Below are positions 11,997 through 24,663 of a DNA stretch of 64,000 nt, piece after piece. The translations under genes and the position numbers were made by a program. How positions within the stretch are numbered: the first letter of the stretch is position 1; each line of letters starts with the position of its first letter. The DNA lies in NCBI RefSeq assembly GCF_932526225.1, contig NC_064048.1, forward strand, positions 2,681,597 to 2,745,596, given 5' to 3'. This DNA comes from Nematostella vectensis. Its lineage: Eukaryota; Cnidaria; Anthozoa; Actiniaria; Edwardsiidae. Below the pieces are notes generated by a model. It was not told the DNA's origin, made no database searches, and was given only the letters and a program-made list of their open reading frames with translations.

Positions 11997-13022
11997 CAAG
12001 AGAGCATAAGATAAGAGAGGGACACTTTGGTATTACCCGCGCGCCATGTCGATTCCGAATCTGGCTATTTTTAGTAACCACCACCCCACCACTGCGCGTG
12101 AGGATTTGCTGCTTTTATTTTGTCCTACTACCCCGCGGGTTGCGTGTTGTTGTTTTGCAAACTCGATAGAAATGAAAAGAGATCAAGTAAAATAACTCGG
12201 AAGAAGAAAAAAATTCTAACTTAATTAAGCAAGATTGGCAAATATACTCACAGAAAGCTAAATCCCTGTTTTGTTTGTCTGAGCGGCGAAGTCAAGTGAA
12301 GAAGAAAGAAAAAACCGACGAGCGATAAAATGGCTGTGATACCGCGTTTGATTCAAATCCCGACTCCAGCTTGTATAATAACAACATTATAACATAACAT
12401 ATAATAATAACAACATCAAAGAAGTACAGTAATATCTCCCTCTTTAATTTCTCACTTTTACAAAAGCTCAGATACTTCAGCTTGCTGGCCTTGATCATCA
12501 CAAAAATGCATTCCCTCGCTACAGGGATAGTTTTTTGAAATGTGTTTTTCTTGGATTCCTTCTCAATTCACCGAAATATTCACAAAAATCAATATCATAT
12601 CTAATGTCTAACTTACAGATTTCGTTTGACCATTAGGAAGATAATGAATGTTGAGAAACCACGAAGAAGCAGCAAGTTAGAGCGAAAACACGAGGTTTTT
12701 CGCTTTTGATTTTGAATGGTCTCGTTTTGAAATCTTGCAATCCTTGAAGTACTACATCCCCTTAATAAACCGCAACTGCCCGTATCCTTGAGGTGAGAAT
12801 GAAATTTTCGATGTTATTTGTGCGAATAGGGTGTTCTTTTTCGGTTTCAAGTCACAAAACAGCGGCAAACAACAAGTTGAAAATGCCAAAGCGCGGGGGT
12901 AGGGTGAGTAAAAATGCTCACGCGCAGTGGTGGGGTGGTGGTTTCTAAAATAGCCGGATTCGGAATCGACATGGCGCGCGGGGTAATACCAAAGTGTCCC
13001 TCTCTTATCTTATGCTCTCTTG
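11997..13022. mobile_element. 1-kb non-autonomous DNA transposon with long terminal inverted repeats
   Basis: The left end CAAGAGAGCATAAGATAAGA is mirrored by the right end TCTTATCTTATGCTCTCTTG. Similarity continues inward for over 100 bp on each side, including ATGTCGATTCCGAATC and its complement. GTAGAAC flanks both ends (11990-11996 and 13023-13029), a 7-bp target duplication that could be 8 bp with one mismatch. No transposase is encoded. Confidence 0.92.
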
Positions 13023-13029
13023 GTAGAAC

Positions 13030-14940
13030 ATAAGAGAGCCCACCTGCAATGCATTATCGGTAAAGACGCCTTAAAGTTTTATGTGAAAGAATAAGTTTTT
13101 TTATTTTTTTTTTATTTTTTTATAGAAAGATAGATGTTATAGAAATACACTTCGGACACGGATCAATAGTAATAGTATGTTCACATGGTGGCTATAAAAA
13201 ATGCAACATATTGTATTTTTTTTTAAACTGGTAGAACACGGACAATTTGTCAGAACAAGTTACAATCTTGTCCGCTGTCATGATATTTTTCCCGCTTATA
13301 TAAATTTAAACTGCGACTTTTTACTTGCATAATATTTGCCCTTATGGCGTCAAAAACACCCAGACGTATGAATATATTTTTTTTTGCTTATTTATTATAA
13401 TTTTTGCTTCAGGCGTGGAAGAAATAGACTGAAAAATTATGCACAAAAAATTAACTGTGTCTTGAAATATTACTTGTTACATTATAACATGTTTTGCATT
13501 AATGATAACTTGACTTTTCTTACTCCTATCGCGATATATCCATTCTAATGCATTAGTGTAACCACCGAAGGAATGTTTGCCGAAAGTCGGGTACAGATAA
13601 GCGATTGGCTCGAGTATCGAGTCATAAAGTAGTCTGGGGGGGGCACTAGCATCTGGCACTACGCAAGATGCAGACGAACCTCGCATCCTCTCGACTTGTT
13701 AATAGGAGGCCAAGTGCCTTGATCGGTTGTTCACCTCCGGGGACATCCCTTTCAACAGAAGGTCTGTACTTAAACATCTTATGTTAATTATTGATGCTAA
13801 AACACGCGCACAGAATCCACTTCAAAACATGTGTCTTTTTGCTGGACGCCGGTACTGAGACCTCTGTTCCAGTTTGAGCATCTAAAATATATTGAAGCAT
13901 CTGAAAAAAATATTCTTTTATTTGCGACACTTTCACGATGTACGAAGCACATGTACACGAAGGTGTATGTGCTTCGAAAGCTTGCTTTTCTTATAATTAT
14001 TTCTGATAGTTGAAAATTTACTACTAGTTTTTTGCCTTTTTGTTTAAAGGTATTATAGGTTTGTATTTCACTTGCATTTTTCTACCTTATATGTTGTACT
14101 AAACTCCGTTTTAATATGTTATTGTCTATTCAGTGGATATATTTTAAAAGGTATGAAAATAGCTTGACTTCTTCGCATCAGCTTGTTCATCATTGATCGC
14201 GATAAGCTGCTAAGCTTGCAAATATCATGTTTATGCCCCAACTGTTGGTCTTTGACTCACTGCTCGATGTCATTGTACTTTATTCTTTCTATGGGTATAA
14301 CAACCACAAAAGAATATACTTGGAATCTAACTTATATAAGTGCCTTGTTAAGGAAACGTTGTTTTTACTGGTACAGTATTCCACTTACATTTGCGTGAGT
14401 CGTTGGCGGAGTGTATAAAGCCATTTTTTTCTATTTAATGCGTCGTTTACAACAAATAAGTGTACAATGTGTGAAAATCCAGTCTTCGTAAATTAAATAT
14501 TATTCAATACTTCCCTTAATAAGTCTTTCTGTTTATATCGCTGAACAGTGATAGACATTTAAAAAAGGGTTTATTCTTATTTTTAAGTACTTGGTGACCA
14601 CGTGAAACGAGCGCCACTCTGGCGACTAAGATAAGATCATCTTTTGACACTGATTCAGTGGGTAATGTTTAGTCTATGGCATTGCTTACGTCAGTAAAAT
14701 TATGTGTCTGTGTCCCCCACATCCTATGCCAGCTGTTTTTATTTAGTAGGAATTTCTGTTGTTTTTTTTGTTTAGTGTGGCTAAAACGCGACATTCCTGC
14801 AGGGTACCAAAAGAGACCTGATTTATTTTAAGATAAATCTTAATCTGTTTAATTATCATATAGATTTCTTATATCCACCTTTCGGATATTTATGCTGCGC
14901 CTGTACCTCGCTTACTTTGCCGACATTACGAGGATGGGGT
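13030..14940. other. Gene-free AT-rich region
   Basis: Poly-T runs and short open frames only. No repeat unit or gene is recognised. Confidence 0.4.
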
Positions 14941-15982
14941 GGTGGATGTCGATGATGATGATATTGATGATGATCATACTGATGGTGATGTCAATAATGC
15001 TATTCTGATTGAGGTGGTGTTGGGTGATGGTGATTGTAACGATGCCAATTTAATTTTGATGGTGATGGTTATGATGTTGATGTTATGGGGATGGTAATGA
15101 TGATCATCAAGTTGTGGTACTTATGGTGATGCTGATGGTGGTGATGGTGATTGTGGTGGTTGTGATGCTGATGATGGTTGTGGTGATGATGGTGGTGATC
15201 ATGATAGTGGTGGGTGGTGATGATGGTGGTGATGGTGATGGTGATGGTGATGGTGATGGTGATGGTGATGATGATGGTGATGATGGTGGTGATGATGATG
15301 GTGGTGGTGCTGATGTTGGTGGTGATGATGGTGGTGGTGATGATGGTGGTGATGGCGGTGGTGATGGCGGTGGCGAAGTGTTGATGGTGGTGATGGTGAT
15401 GTTGTTGATGATGATAATGGTGGTGTTGATTATGGTTATTTGGTGAGGTTGATGGTAGTGGTGATGATGGTGGTGGTGATGATGGTGGTGGTGATGTGTT
15501 GATGGTGGTGGTGGTGGTGATGATGGTGATGGTGGTGGTGGTGGCGATGTGTTGATGGTGGTGGTGTTGATTATGGTTATGTGATGATATTGATGGTCAA
15601 GATGGTGGATTTGATGGTGATAGTGATGGTTGTGATGGTAATGATGGTGGGAATGGCAGTGATGATGGTGGTTATGATGGTGATGGTGATTTTGATAGTA
15701 ATGATGTTAGTCATGGTGATGATGATGTTGATAGTAATGATGATAGTCATGGTGATGATGATGCTGATAGTAATGATGATAGTCATGGTGATGATGATGT
15801 TGGTGATGGTGTTGGTGATTGTGATGATGGTGTTGTTGATGGTGGCGATGATGATGGCGATGGAGGTGATGGTGATTGTGATAGTAATGATGATAGTGAT
15901 GGTGATGATGGTGGTGATGATGGTGGCGATGATGATGACAATGGTGGTGATGGTTATTGTGATGGTGATGGTGCTGATTTTT
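14941..15982. repeat. GATGGT/GATGAT-type microsatellite, about 1 kb
   Basis: Imperfect GATGRT-like trinucleotide and hexanucleotide repeats fill the stretch, with scattered substitutions. The long low-complexity frames on both strands (poly-Met/Val, poly-His, poly-Ile/Thr) are by-products of the repeat. Confidence 0.95.
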
Positions 15983-16309
15983 AATAGTTGGGCGCCCAAA
16001 ACGGACTTTCAAGGCATTTTTTCCTGTATTTTATATAATGTCTAGTAGGCCACCCCCTTGGCTACGCCCCTGAACTGCCAGTACTGCCCGGCAAACATTT
16101 TAACATTGACAGCTTCTTTTGCTTTTCGTTCTGGGAACATTTTTACTCCTGCACTTTGTGACAAAAAGCACAAGTTAAGACGGATTTTCATTAAATAGGG
16201 GTCTACCCCGTATATACCCCTACTCCGAATAAGAGCCTCGACTGGGGGAATTACGGTATGGGGATGGTGTAATGGTGACAGTGGAGGTAACAGTACAAAT
16301 AGCCACGTA

Positions 16310-16452
16310 GATCGATAAGCACTGGGGGCACGTGCCTCCCCCCCCCCCCCAATTTTTTTTAAAAGAAAGTGACCAGTAGGGGCGTGGCTGTGCCCCCCAT
16401 TGGTTTCTTAATCCATTTCTGTATCGTGCCCCCTTAATAATTCGAGGCCTGC
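16310..16452. mobile_element. CAGGGCCGTAGC-family MITE, degraded copy
   Basis: Shares GCACTGGGGGCACGTGCC and GTGACCAGTAGGGGCGTGGC with the copies at 7185 and 33283, and ends in CGAGGCCTGCTAC. Confidence 0.55.
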
Positions 16453-16639
16453 TACTGCTATGAGGGGTATCACATAAATGAAAAAAAATAAGCGTCTTCA
16501 GTGCAGACTCTGACTCTGCCCTGAAGAAGTCTTATTAAAGACAAAAATTTAGTCGATTATTAGTTTTTGGTGTATTGTACTATATATTACTAGTTTTTGG
16601 TGTATTGTATTTATTCTCCTGGATCACGACCAAATTGGG

Positions 16640-16815
16640 CTTTTTGTTCATAAAAACAAACACGGGTGTAGAAAGGTTTAGCATTCTTAGTTATGTTCCT
16701 CTAAACGTATACACAGCGTTCAGAGACCAGGATTTAGCCATTTATACGTTACACATAAAGCACTGCGGGTTAAGATACATTGATTCGCGGGTGCAACCCT
16801 AATTGAAATAGTTGT
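16640..16815. mobile_element. Partial CACCTATTT-TIR MITE
   Basis: Contains CATAAAGCACTGCGGGTTA and CCTAATTGAAATAG, matching the right half of the element at 50449-50702. The left terminus is not recognisable. Confidence 0.6.
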
Positions 16816-18204
16816 ATGTGGACCTCATTTAACTCTCTGTTTACCTCCAAATACCATAAAAGATCCCTTACGATCCTGAGACAATAAACATGCCACAAGA
16901 GTCCAATTAGTAAGTTAGGAAATATCGATACAATGTACTAGAGTGTCATGTCAATAGATTGGTTAATATATATTCTTTACCATGTTCTGTCTATATTGTC
17001 TCTCCTCGCATTGTATTGGCAGATTTTACACGATTTTAGACAAATTGCTTCCCTTTGAATGACTGCATAGCTCTTCATACAACGACATAATATTTGTACC
17101 AGATCCTTCGTAGACCTCCTACAAATTAAGCCTTGTAAGTATGTGCCAACCTATTACTAGCGTGCTGTCACACGTTTATTTTATTTATTTTTGACCCGGC
17201 CATAAAAGCATTATGATTGATGGGTTAGGACATTTTCTATGTGACTGATCTGGCCATAAGGTATACACATAAGAGTGGATTGCTTTTCAAAGACAATAAG
17301 CACTTCAAAGAATAACCCAGCATTTCGCCATGGTCTTCGAAACATTAGTTTCCAAAGTCAACGGTACGTACGGTACGTCTTCGATTTAGTTCTGTGTAAG
17401 CCTGGGGTTTTGAACCCTAAAATATGTCGTAAGGAGCGTGTGCTCTTTCGGCCTCTATATTTTCGTTTGTTTCCGAGGAGTTCTATTTTTACAGGAATTC
17501 AGTTTAAAGATTTGAGTACATCTATCAAAATCCCATTAAAACTTCAATGAAAGATTGTCAGAAAATACAGAAGTTCCCTCCGTGAGGTTTTCATATCTCT
17601 GCTCTTACGAGATTTGAAGAGTTATACCAAACATGGTTCCCTGGCGAGAATACTCGGCGGGGGATGTATTTTTCCTCTGTGGCAATTAGCGTATTTTTTT
17701 TAAACATTCTTATAATAGTGTTTTTTCCCTCTTGTTGATGGTTATTATGGTCAACCTACTACAAAAGCGATCAACAAAGAATGCCTTTCCTCTTTATAAC
17801 GAAATTACCGGGCAAATTTAAGGATTTTTTAATTTTAGAAAGGTTTGATTCTTGATAAGTATCGTTCCTGCCAGTCTTTTCTCGTATTTTTAATTGTAAA
17901 AGTAGCTATTTTGTCCCCAGGCAAATATCACCTAAAATAATTGTTCCAACTCGCCTTTTAAGTTTAACAAAAATAGACAAATTGACAAATGTTACAGAAA
18001 TGCTGTTTATGAAAGGTTATATAATATGTAGTAATTTGCTAAGGATTTTAATCATTTTTAACATTAAAAGCGTATATGGGTGACGTGCTTTTATTTCATT
18101 CAGAGCTTGCAGCGGACCATGTTTTACTTCCAAAAGATACACCAATGCAAACAGAAATGCAAAATATAAAATACCATTTCTAGGACCAAAGACGGCACTT
18201 GGCA
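16816..18204. other. Gene-free region
   Basis: No gene or repeat structure recognised. A 91-codon frame at 17275-17550 has no motif support. Confidence 0.4.
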
Positions 18205-18364
18205 GGAGCGGATCTAGCTTTTGGCTAAAGGGGGGGGGGGGGGGGGGGTTTGGCTAATTGAAAGAGGGTGGAGGTGATATTTTTTGTTATATATGGCTTT
18301 CTGGCAGCCCAAAAGGGGGGGGGGGGGGGGGGTTAAACCCCCTATACCCCTAAATCCGCTACTG
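18205..18364. mobile_element. 160-bp MITE with 5-bp target duplication CTTGG
   Basis: Begins CAGGAGCGGATCTAG and ends CTAAATCCGCTACTG, inverted ends. CTTGG flanks both sides (18200-18204 and 18365-18369). Two poly-G runs (18232-18248 and 18315-18332) lie inside. Confidence 0.8.
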
Positions 18365-18499
18365 CTTGGAAATTGTTGACGAGATGTCGCTATATCTTAT
18401 TATGAAAACAAGAACTTTTGCCATAGAAAATTAAGCAAATACTAGATCTTGCGGGTAGGAGCGATATTTGGCTGACTGACACAAACACCTCCGAAGCAA

Positions 18500-18650
18500 C
18501 ATACAGTTTTGTTCAACAAAGGCGTTATGACATTGAACAACAGATATGGCTCAGCTCTATTCCAAACGACAAGAGAAAAAAAACAAGACCAATATAACAA
18601 ACTTCGACTGGTACAACGGGCAGCCACACTGTTGCGCTAATGTACGGAGC
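18500..18650 (+). pseudogene. Possible LINE reverse-transcriptase C-terminal fragment
   Basis: The plus strand encodes NNRYGSALFQTTREKK and then LRLVQRAATLLR. This resembles the post-RT thumb segment (YG.ALW...L..VQRRA) of LINE proteins such as the one at 10793. It is short and has a stop. Confidence 0.4.
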
Positions 18651-19487
18651 CCGGGAAGGAAATTTGAAAAAACCACTGCATTAATTTCGTGCGGTATACC
18701 TTTATTTCTACTATGCTTATGATTACTCAATAAAGTGTACTTTGTATTATCGATATTTGAAGAATCGTCTCAGTTCAAGTCAGGTTTTAACTTTTGGTAC
18801 ATCGTATACGAGCAAAATCATTCCAGCTAACTTCCACATCGAGCTTTATTACTAACTATTATTAATATATCAAGAGCTTTACCAAGTCAATTGTATTCCG
18901 TTCCCTAACGTTAAGGAGGTAGTCGAAAGGGTTAGCGGTGATGCGTTTTTGCCTTAAATCTGGCGCGGTTTTTCGGTTTTACGTATTTTATTCCGCGGTA
19001 CTGAGGTTTCTCTAGACTGCGTGGTTTATAGTTATCGACTTATTTTGATCGTTTTGTGGTTTTTGGGCGTTTTTCGCACCCCACCCCCCTTATCCCCCCT
19101 CATTAAGGAGTTGATAATCAAAGGGTAGCAATTAAATCGTCAATAGGGTCGTTATTTCTCTCTCAAAAAGATAAAGATATCGTTATAGGTTTTGCGGGAA
19201 TAACGGAATAACCGCTTGCTTTCTTGGCTTTAAGCAAACTTTGAGCAAATTCACAGCCCGGCCGAAAGACGATATCATAGAATCTTTAAAGCAAATAGGC
19301 TCTTTCTGGTATAGAAAATTTCTGGCTGATCTATTAACGCCGAAAGTGTTGCTTTGTAGTTATTTAGCCACAAGAAGCTGGAACGGTCACGAGTTTGCCA
19401 TCCAAAATGCTATCTTCCTTGAATAACTTGATAAAAAAACTTGCTAAAGGTATATAATTAATATTTGTCATTCGAATTTTCATCCAT
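18651..19487. other. Gene-free region upstream of tRNA-Gly
   Basis: Nothing recognisable apart from short AT-rich blocks. Confidence 0.4.
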
Positions 19488-19559
19488 GCGATGGTGGTAT
19501 AGTGGTGAGCATAGCTGCCTTCCAAGCAGTTGACCCGGGTTCGATTCCCGGCCGTCGCA
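19488..19559 (+). tRNA. tRNA-Gly, anticodon TCC
   Basis: A 72-base cloverleaf. The acceptor stem GCGATGG pairs with CCGTCGC (one G-U). The D arm holds the A box TGGTGGTATAGTGGT, the anticodon loop is CTTCCAA giving TCC (reads GGA), and the T arm holds the B box GGTTCGATTCC. The discriminator base is A at 19559. A run of more than ten T begins at about 19564, the expected RNA polymerase III terminator. No intron. It stands alone with no neighbouring gene. Confidence 0.97.
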
Positions 19560-19561
19560 AG

Positions 19562-19577
19562 AAGTTTTTTTTTTTTA
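19562..19577 (+). terminator. Pol III oligo-T terminator of tRNA-Gly
   Basis: A long T run begins a few bases after the tRNA 3' end, as in most eukaryotic tRNA genes. Confidence 0.85.
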
Positions 19578-22335
19578 CCCCCTGGAGTTCTTTTTTTACC
19601 CTTGTTTTTTTTTTCGTGTGCGAGCTGTAAATTTCTCAAAACAAGAGAAATACAAAGAAATTTAAAGTAAATCCAAATGACTTTTATTGTAATTATTTCA
19701 TGTTGATTTTTTTTCGGTCCTGGGTCTGGAAACGGCTGATTATACTACGAAAAAGATGATCCATTTTATAAGCTGAATATCTTTGTCGTAGCGCATATTA
19801 TAACAGTTTATAAGCCAATTTATGCAACAATAATCAATAAGGCTTTTGTTCTATAGTTCATTTTTAATCAAAATATGGACTGAGCTCGCGTCAAGTCACA
19901 TGGCTATCACCGTTATCTGCCTCTTGTGAATACTTGATCAAGGCAGGTCAAGATGTTTTATAGTTCTGCAAGGAGCGACGAAACTTGAGTCAATGCATTC
20001 AGTGTCAGGACTGGCAAACCAATCTTCGATATCTCAAACAGGTTTTCGCGGAAGAACACTCGGAAGTCCGCGAATTAATCGTCCACGAGTTCTCTCCGAA
20101 GATGTCTTCAAGTTCCCAGGTGAAATTTACTTACGCTAAAGCCGCGCGAAATTTCACTAGTTTTACTCCCATCTAACGCGATATTAATAATCAAGTTCTT
20201 ATCAAAAGTATATTGTATATAGCAGTGGATTTTCTTGATTATTACTGAACAGAAAATGTTGCGTAGCATGCTAGCACGAAACAGCATGGCTTAAAGCTCT
20301 TCGAACATTCCATTTTAAAACACGGTTTTCCCACGGAAACTAATAACTAGTAGTACGCGAATCATTACCATCTTGTGTTTGACACATATCGTATCGTATG
20401 TCTACCCTCCCGATTCGCCGTCGATATAGGACATGTATTTTTTTAGCACCAAGCCTCTGTTGAATTGCGAATTAGGGTTCGCAAAGGGTTATGGGTTTGT
20501 GGTTCTTTAAAAAGGTTAAGATACTATGTGGCTTTTTCTCAAACCTCTCATAATTTTTTACCTTAAGGTTCACTGACTCAAGAAAACATCGAACAGACTC
20601 TTGTATAAAGAGGGTGCCCTTGGAGGTGTGCCCTTGGAATTCTAGGTCTCTCAGTTTGGATTCTATTTTTACAGGAAATGACGATCTTTATGAATAAATT
20701 TTCGCGGTCAATCCAATCCAGTAGATAAGAGGATTATGGAATGGACTTTTGAAATTCGTTTCTGTGAACCGAGGTTGGTGTGTATTCATAGCCTTTCTTA
20801 TATCTTTAAGGAACTCAAGGTAATACCTTTTTTATAAATAAAAGGTTATATTTAAAAGTAAGTTTTGAATCATAAAAATATCCATGTGCGTTTCGATGGA
20901 ATTGAGGGACATGGGAAAAAGATGTTATTATTTATAGTTATTATCTATTATTCTTATACTGGTTCCATGGTTGTGTAATCGGTTATAAGAAATAGAAGGT
21001 TTCTTCATTACACTAGATCCTGGTATTGTCACGGAACGCTTCCTTTGTTCTTGTGGAATGTTTGGCATAGTTACGCAAATGAATGTACATCGGTTTTCTG
21101 AGGCCGGCGGTGTAGAAGATGGCGGCGAAAGTTCTCAAACTCTAACCTGTGCTTAGACGGTTAACCGTACAATCAAATGCAAAGCAAGGGCAATTGGAGG
21201 AGTTTATATATGAGTTAGGACTTCCAGTATGTACCGTTTGCTGGTAAATTAGCCTTTTGCTGGCGATAACTATGCAAGCCACAAGACTTCAAATAATTAA
21301 AAACGACCCTAACAAAGATGACAGATTCTGCAAAATTTTAACTACTCCGGGTAAGTGCCCCTACTGTGCCCACCATAAAAATATGCCCAGTGCTTTGAAA
21401 TTCGGTTTCAATCTTGTTTTCTGTTGTTTTTTAGGTCGTTTGTGCTTTTGCCTTAAGGTTCGAACTAGCAGACTTGGTTCGCTCGTAAACGAACAGTCAA
21501 TATGTAAATCTAATTGACGCCACAAATGTAAACACACTTGAAAAATATGCAAAAGTGATGTAAACCTTGGCTAAAAAATACTATCTTATAACGATTTGTA
21601 TCAACTCAGCCCTTTTATTTAATTATTTCTGCTCTATTAGACTAAAAGCTTGTCCATGGCGAAATAATTCCTATACATAACCTTTTCTCCATATTGGCAG
21701 AGGTCTGTCTAATCAAAGTGAAGTGAAGTAATCTTAACGCTTGACTCACTAAAGCTAACGGCTGTTTATCTCTCAGATTTTGAAAGTTAGACTACATGTT
21801 TACGCGTTTATATATTATCTAACACATGGTTATTTTCGGACACACCGATTTCATAAAACGTCAGTGCAAACGTCCAATGTCGAATGTCAAATTGCAGTTC
21901 TAGGACGATCTATGACCGAAAGTTTTTATGGGTACTAACTATTTGTAAGAATAATAGTTGTAGCGAATCCAGAACTATGTAATGCATTGGTAAACTTCAA
22001 TGAATAATCCTGCATGCCTCTCTGCATTTGGTAAAAATGTATTTCTATCCATGGTTCCTTTCGGTCGTATAACATCCATTTGAATACCGGTATTAACCGC
22101 TGACGGCGTTTTTTGTTTTGTTTTCATAATAATATCATACCAGTTGCCCTCTTTAGAACTCCTAAAGGCATTAATTCATCTCAATCATAGCGACTGTCAA
22201 AATAAGTAGGTAATGTCTAAGATTGTTTTGTATTTTCGCTTATTTTAATATTTCTAACTCATAACAAAAGTTACAATAACCATAGTACTCGCATAACCAA
22301 TAGTTCTTGCAAGCTAGCAAAAACACCTATTTCAA
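19578..22335. other. Gene-free region
   Basis: About 2.7 kb without a recognisable gene, repeat array or transposon end. Frames at 19985-20176 and 21257-21517 lack motif or splice support. Confidence 0.4.
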
Positions 22336-22500
22336 GAAAGCCTGCACTCGGGAATTTATGTGTCGTAACCCGCGGTGTTTCATGGGTAGAATATAAACGG
22401 CTGAATCCTTGTATGTGAAAGTCATGTGAATGTTCATAAAAAAACATGAAAAAGAATTCTACAGCTTTTGAAACCTGGATTTGTATTTTATTTACGCTTA
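22336..22500. mobile_element. Left half of a CACCTATTT-TIR MITE, cut by a satellite array
   Basis: CACCTATTTCAAGAAAGCC and then TGTGTCGTAACCCGCGGTG match the left half of the 50449 element. The right half is replaced by the 20-bp satellite that starts at about 22500. Confidence 0.65.
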
Positions 22501-23893
22501 TCTGCGTAAATAACGTAAGTACTCGCAAGCTAGCGTAAGTACTCGTGTGCTAGCGTAAGTACTCGTAAGCCAGCGTAAGTACTCGTAAGCTAGCGTATAT
22601 ACTCGCAATCTAATGTAAGTACTCTTACGGTAGCGTAGGTGCTCGTAAGTATTCCTTAGCTAGCAAATGTACTCGTAAGTTAGAGTATTTACTCGTAAGC
22701 TAGCGTATATACTTGTTAGCTAGCGTAAGTATTCGTGAGCTTGCGTATGCTAGCTTGCGCATGCTAGCTTCGCTAGTTAGCTAGCGTATGTACTCGCTAG
22801 CTAGCGTAAGTACTCGTAAGCTAGCGCAAGAACTCGTAAGCTAGCTTAAGTACTCGTAAGCTAGCGTATATACTCGCAAGCTATCCTATATACTCGTAAG
22901 GTAGCGTAAGTACTCGTGAGCTATCGTAAGTACTCGTAAGCTAGCGTAAGACTGTTAAGCAAGCGTAAGTACTCGTACGGTAGCGTAGGTGCTCGTAAGT
23001 ATTCCTTAGCTAGCAAATGTACTCGTAAGTTAGAGTATTTACTCGTAAGCTAGCGTATATACTTGTTAGCTAGCGTAAGTATTCGTAAGCTTGCGTATGC
23101 TAGCTTGCGCATGCTAGCTTCGCTAGTTAGCTAGCGTATGTACTCGCTAGCTAGCGTAAGTACTCGTAAGCTAGCGCAAGAACTCGTAAGCTAGCTTAAG
23201 TACTCGTAAGCTAGCGTATATACTCGCAAGCTATCCTATATACTCGTAAGATAGCGTAAGTACTCGTGAGCTATCGTAAGTACTCGTAAGCTAGCGTAAG
23301 ACTGTTAAGCAAGCGTAAGTACTCGTACGGTAGCGTAGGTGCTCGTAAGTATTCCTTAGCTAGCAAATGTACTCGTAAGTTAGAGTATTTACTCGTAAGC
23401 TAGCGTATATACTTGTTAGCTAGCGTAAGTATTCGTAAGCTTGCGTATGCTAGCTTGCGCATGCTAGCTTCGCTAGTTAGCTAGCGTATGTACTCGCTAG
23501 CTAGCGTAAGTACTCGTAAGCTAGCGCAAGAACTCGTAAGCTAGCTTAAGTACTCGTAAGCTAGCGTATATACTCGCAAGCTATCCTATATACTCGTAAG
23601 ATAGCGTAAGTACTCGTGAGCTATCGTAAGTACTCGTGAGCTATCGTAAGTACTCGTAAGCTAGCGTAAGACTGTTAAGCAAGCGTAAGTACTCGTAAGC
23701 TAGCGTATATACTCACAAGCTAGCGTATATACTCGTAAGCTAGCGTAAGCACTCGTAAGCTAGCATAAGTACTCGTAAGCTAGCGTAAGACTGTTAAGCA
23801 AGCGTAAGTACTCGTAAGCTAGCGTATATACTCACAAGCTAGCGTATATACTCGTAAGCTAGCGTAAGCACTCGTAAGCTAGCGTAAGTACTC
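22500..23893. repeat. 20-bp satellite with 350-bp higher-order repeat
   Basis: The basic unit is close to CGTAAGTACTCGTAAGCTAG. Units vary, but a block of variants recurs exactly every 350 bp: TAGCGTAGGTGCTCGTAAGT starts at 22631, 22981 and 23331. The block contains a palindromic cluster built on GCTAGC (about 22745-22795). A more homogeneous tail follows to 23893. Confidence 0.95.
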
Positions 23894-24290
23894 GTCGTTT
23901 TTTTACGCAAGCTCGAAGTCTCGTTTTTTCGAAAATTTTAGGGGTCTCGGCGCCTCGCTTTTTTTACCACGGTCTCGGAGTCTCGGATTTTTTTACCATG
24001 GTTCAGGTTCACGAATTTTTGTTAAAAGCGATTCTGTTGTTACCATGCTACGGGTTTCCCCTTCTTTTTCGTAGTGTAGCAAGAATGTATCATAGCTCTA
24101 CTTTTTCAACTGATGTTTATTACATACCTCGAACAAGTTATCCGAAAACAAGCTCGAAAAAAATGATCGGGCTCGGTTGTTAAGATACCGGAAAAGCTCG
24201 GGCTCGGATTCCGTCTTTGACAAAAGTCTTTGGCTCGGATTCTGAAACACACGGGTCTCGGCGCCTCGGAAAGTCTCGGATTTACCAATC
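23894..24290. repeat. Degenerate CTCGG-rich repeat
   Basis: GGTCTCGGCGCCTCG occurs near 23941 and again near 24251, separated by further TCTCGG / GCTCGG motifs and poly-T runs. Origin unknown. It directly follows the satellite. Confidence 0.55.
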
Positions 24291-24360
24291 GCAACCCAGT
24301 TACTGGCCTAGGCATATGCTAGTCCAAATGCACTGATACACTATTTTTTTTCTTTAGGAA

Positions 24361-24663
24361 TACTGTCGAATCCGTTGTATCGCGACGCCGCATTTTCAAA
24401 ACATCGATTTGTTTTTGTCTTTTAGGATTTTCTTTTCCGCCAGTCAAATTATTCTAAGCCAGTCAGATTCTCGCCATCTCTCGCCAAGTGCAGTTGCCCG
24501 GCTTTCTGTCGCGACACTGTCTGGTTTTCGTCCAGAGGATAGCCAGGAAAGTGCACAAAGCGAGACTCTGATTGGCTCAGAATGGCTTTACTGACGGAAC
24601 AGAAAACCAAAACAAATCCAACCAAAACGTATCGCGGGTCGCAATACAACAGATTCGACAGTA
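24361..24663. mobile_element. 303-bp MITE with TACTGTCGAATC terminal inverted repeats
   Basis: The left end TACTGTCGAATCCGTTGTAT is matched by the right end ATACAACAGATTCGACAGTA, one mismatch over 20 bases, with inverted similarity continuing through the next GCGAC/GTCGC. Ends in TA suggest a TA target, as for Tc1/mariner-type elements (inference). Confidence 0.85.

Noticed and set aside
15114-16045. Poly-Met/Val, poly-His and poly-Ile/Thr frames
   Set aside because: By-products of the GATGGT microsatellite.
22500-23893. CRISPR-like array of short repeats
   Set aside because: Units are contiguous without unique spacers and show a higher-order period; this is a eukaryotic satellite.
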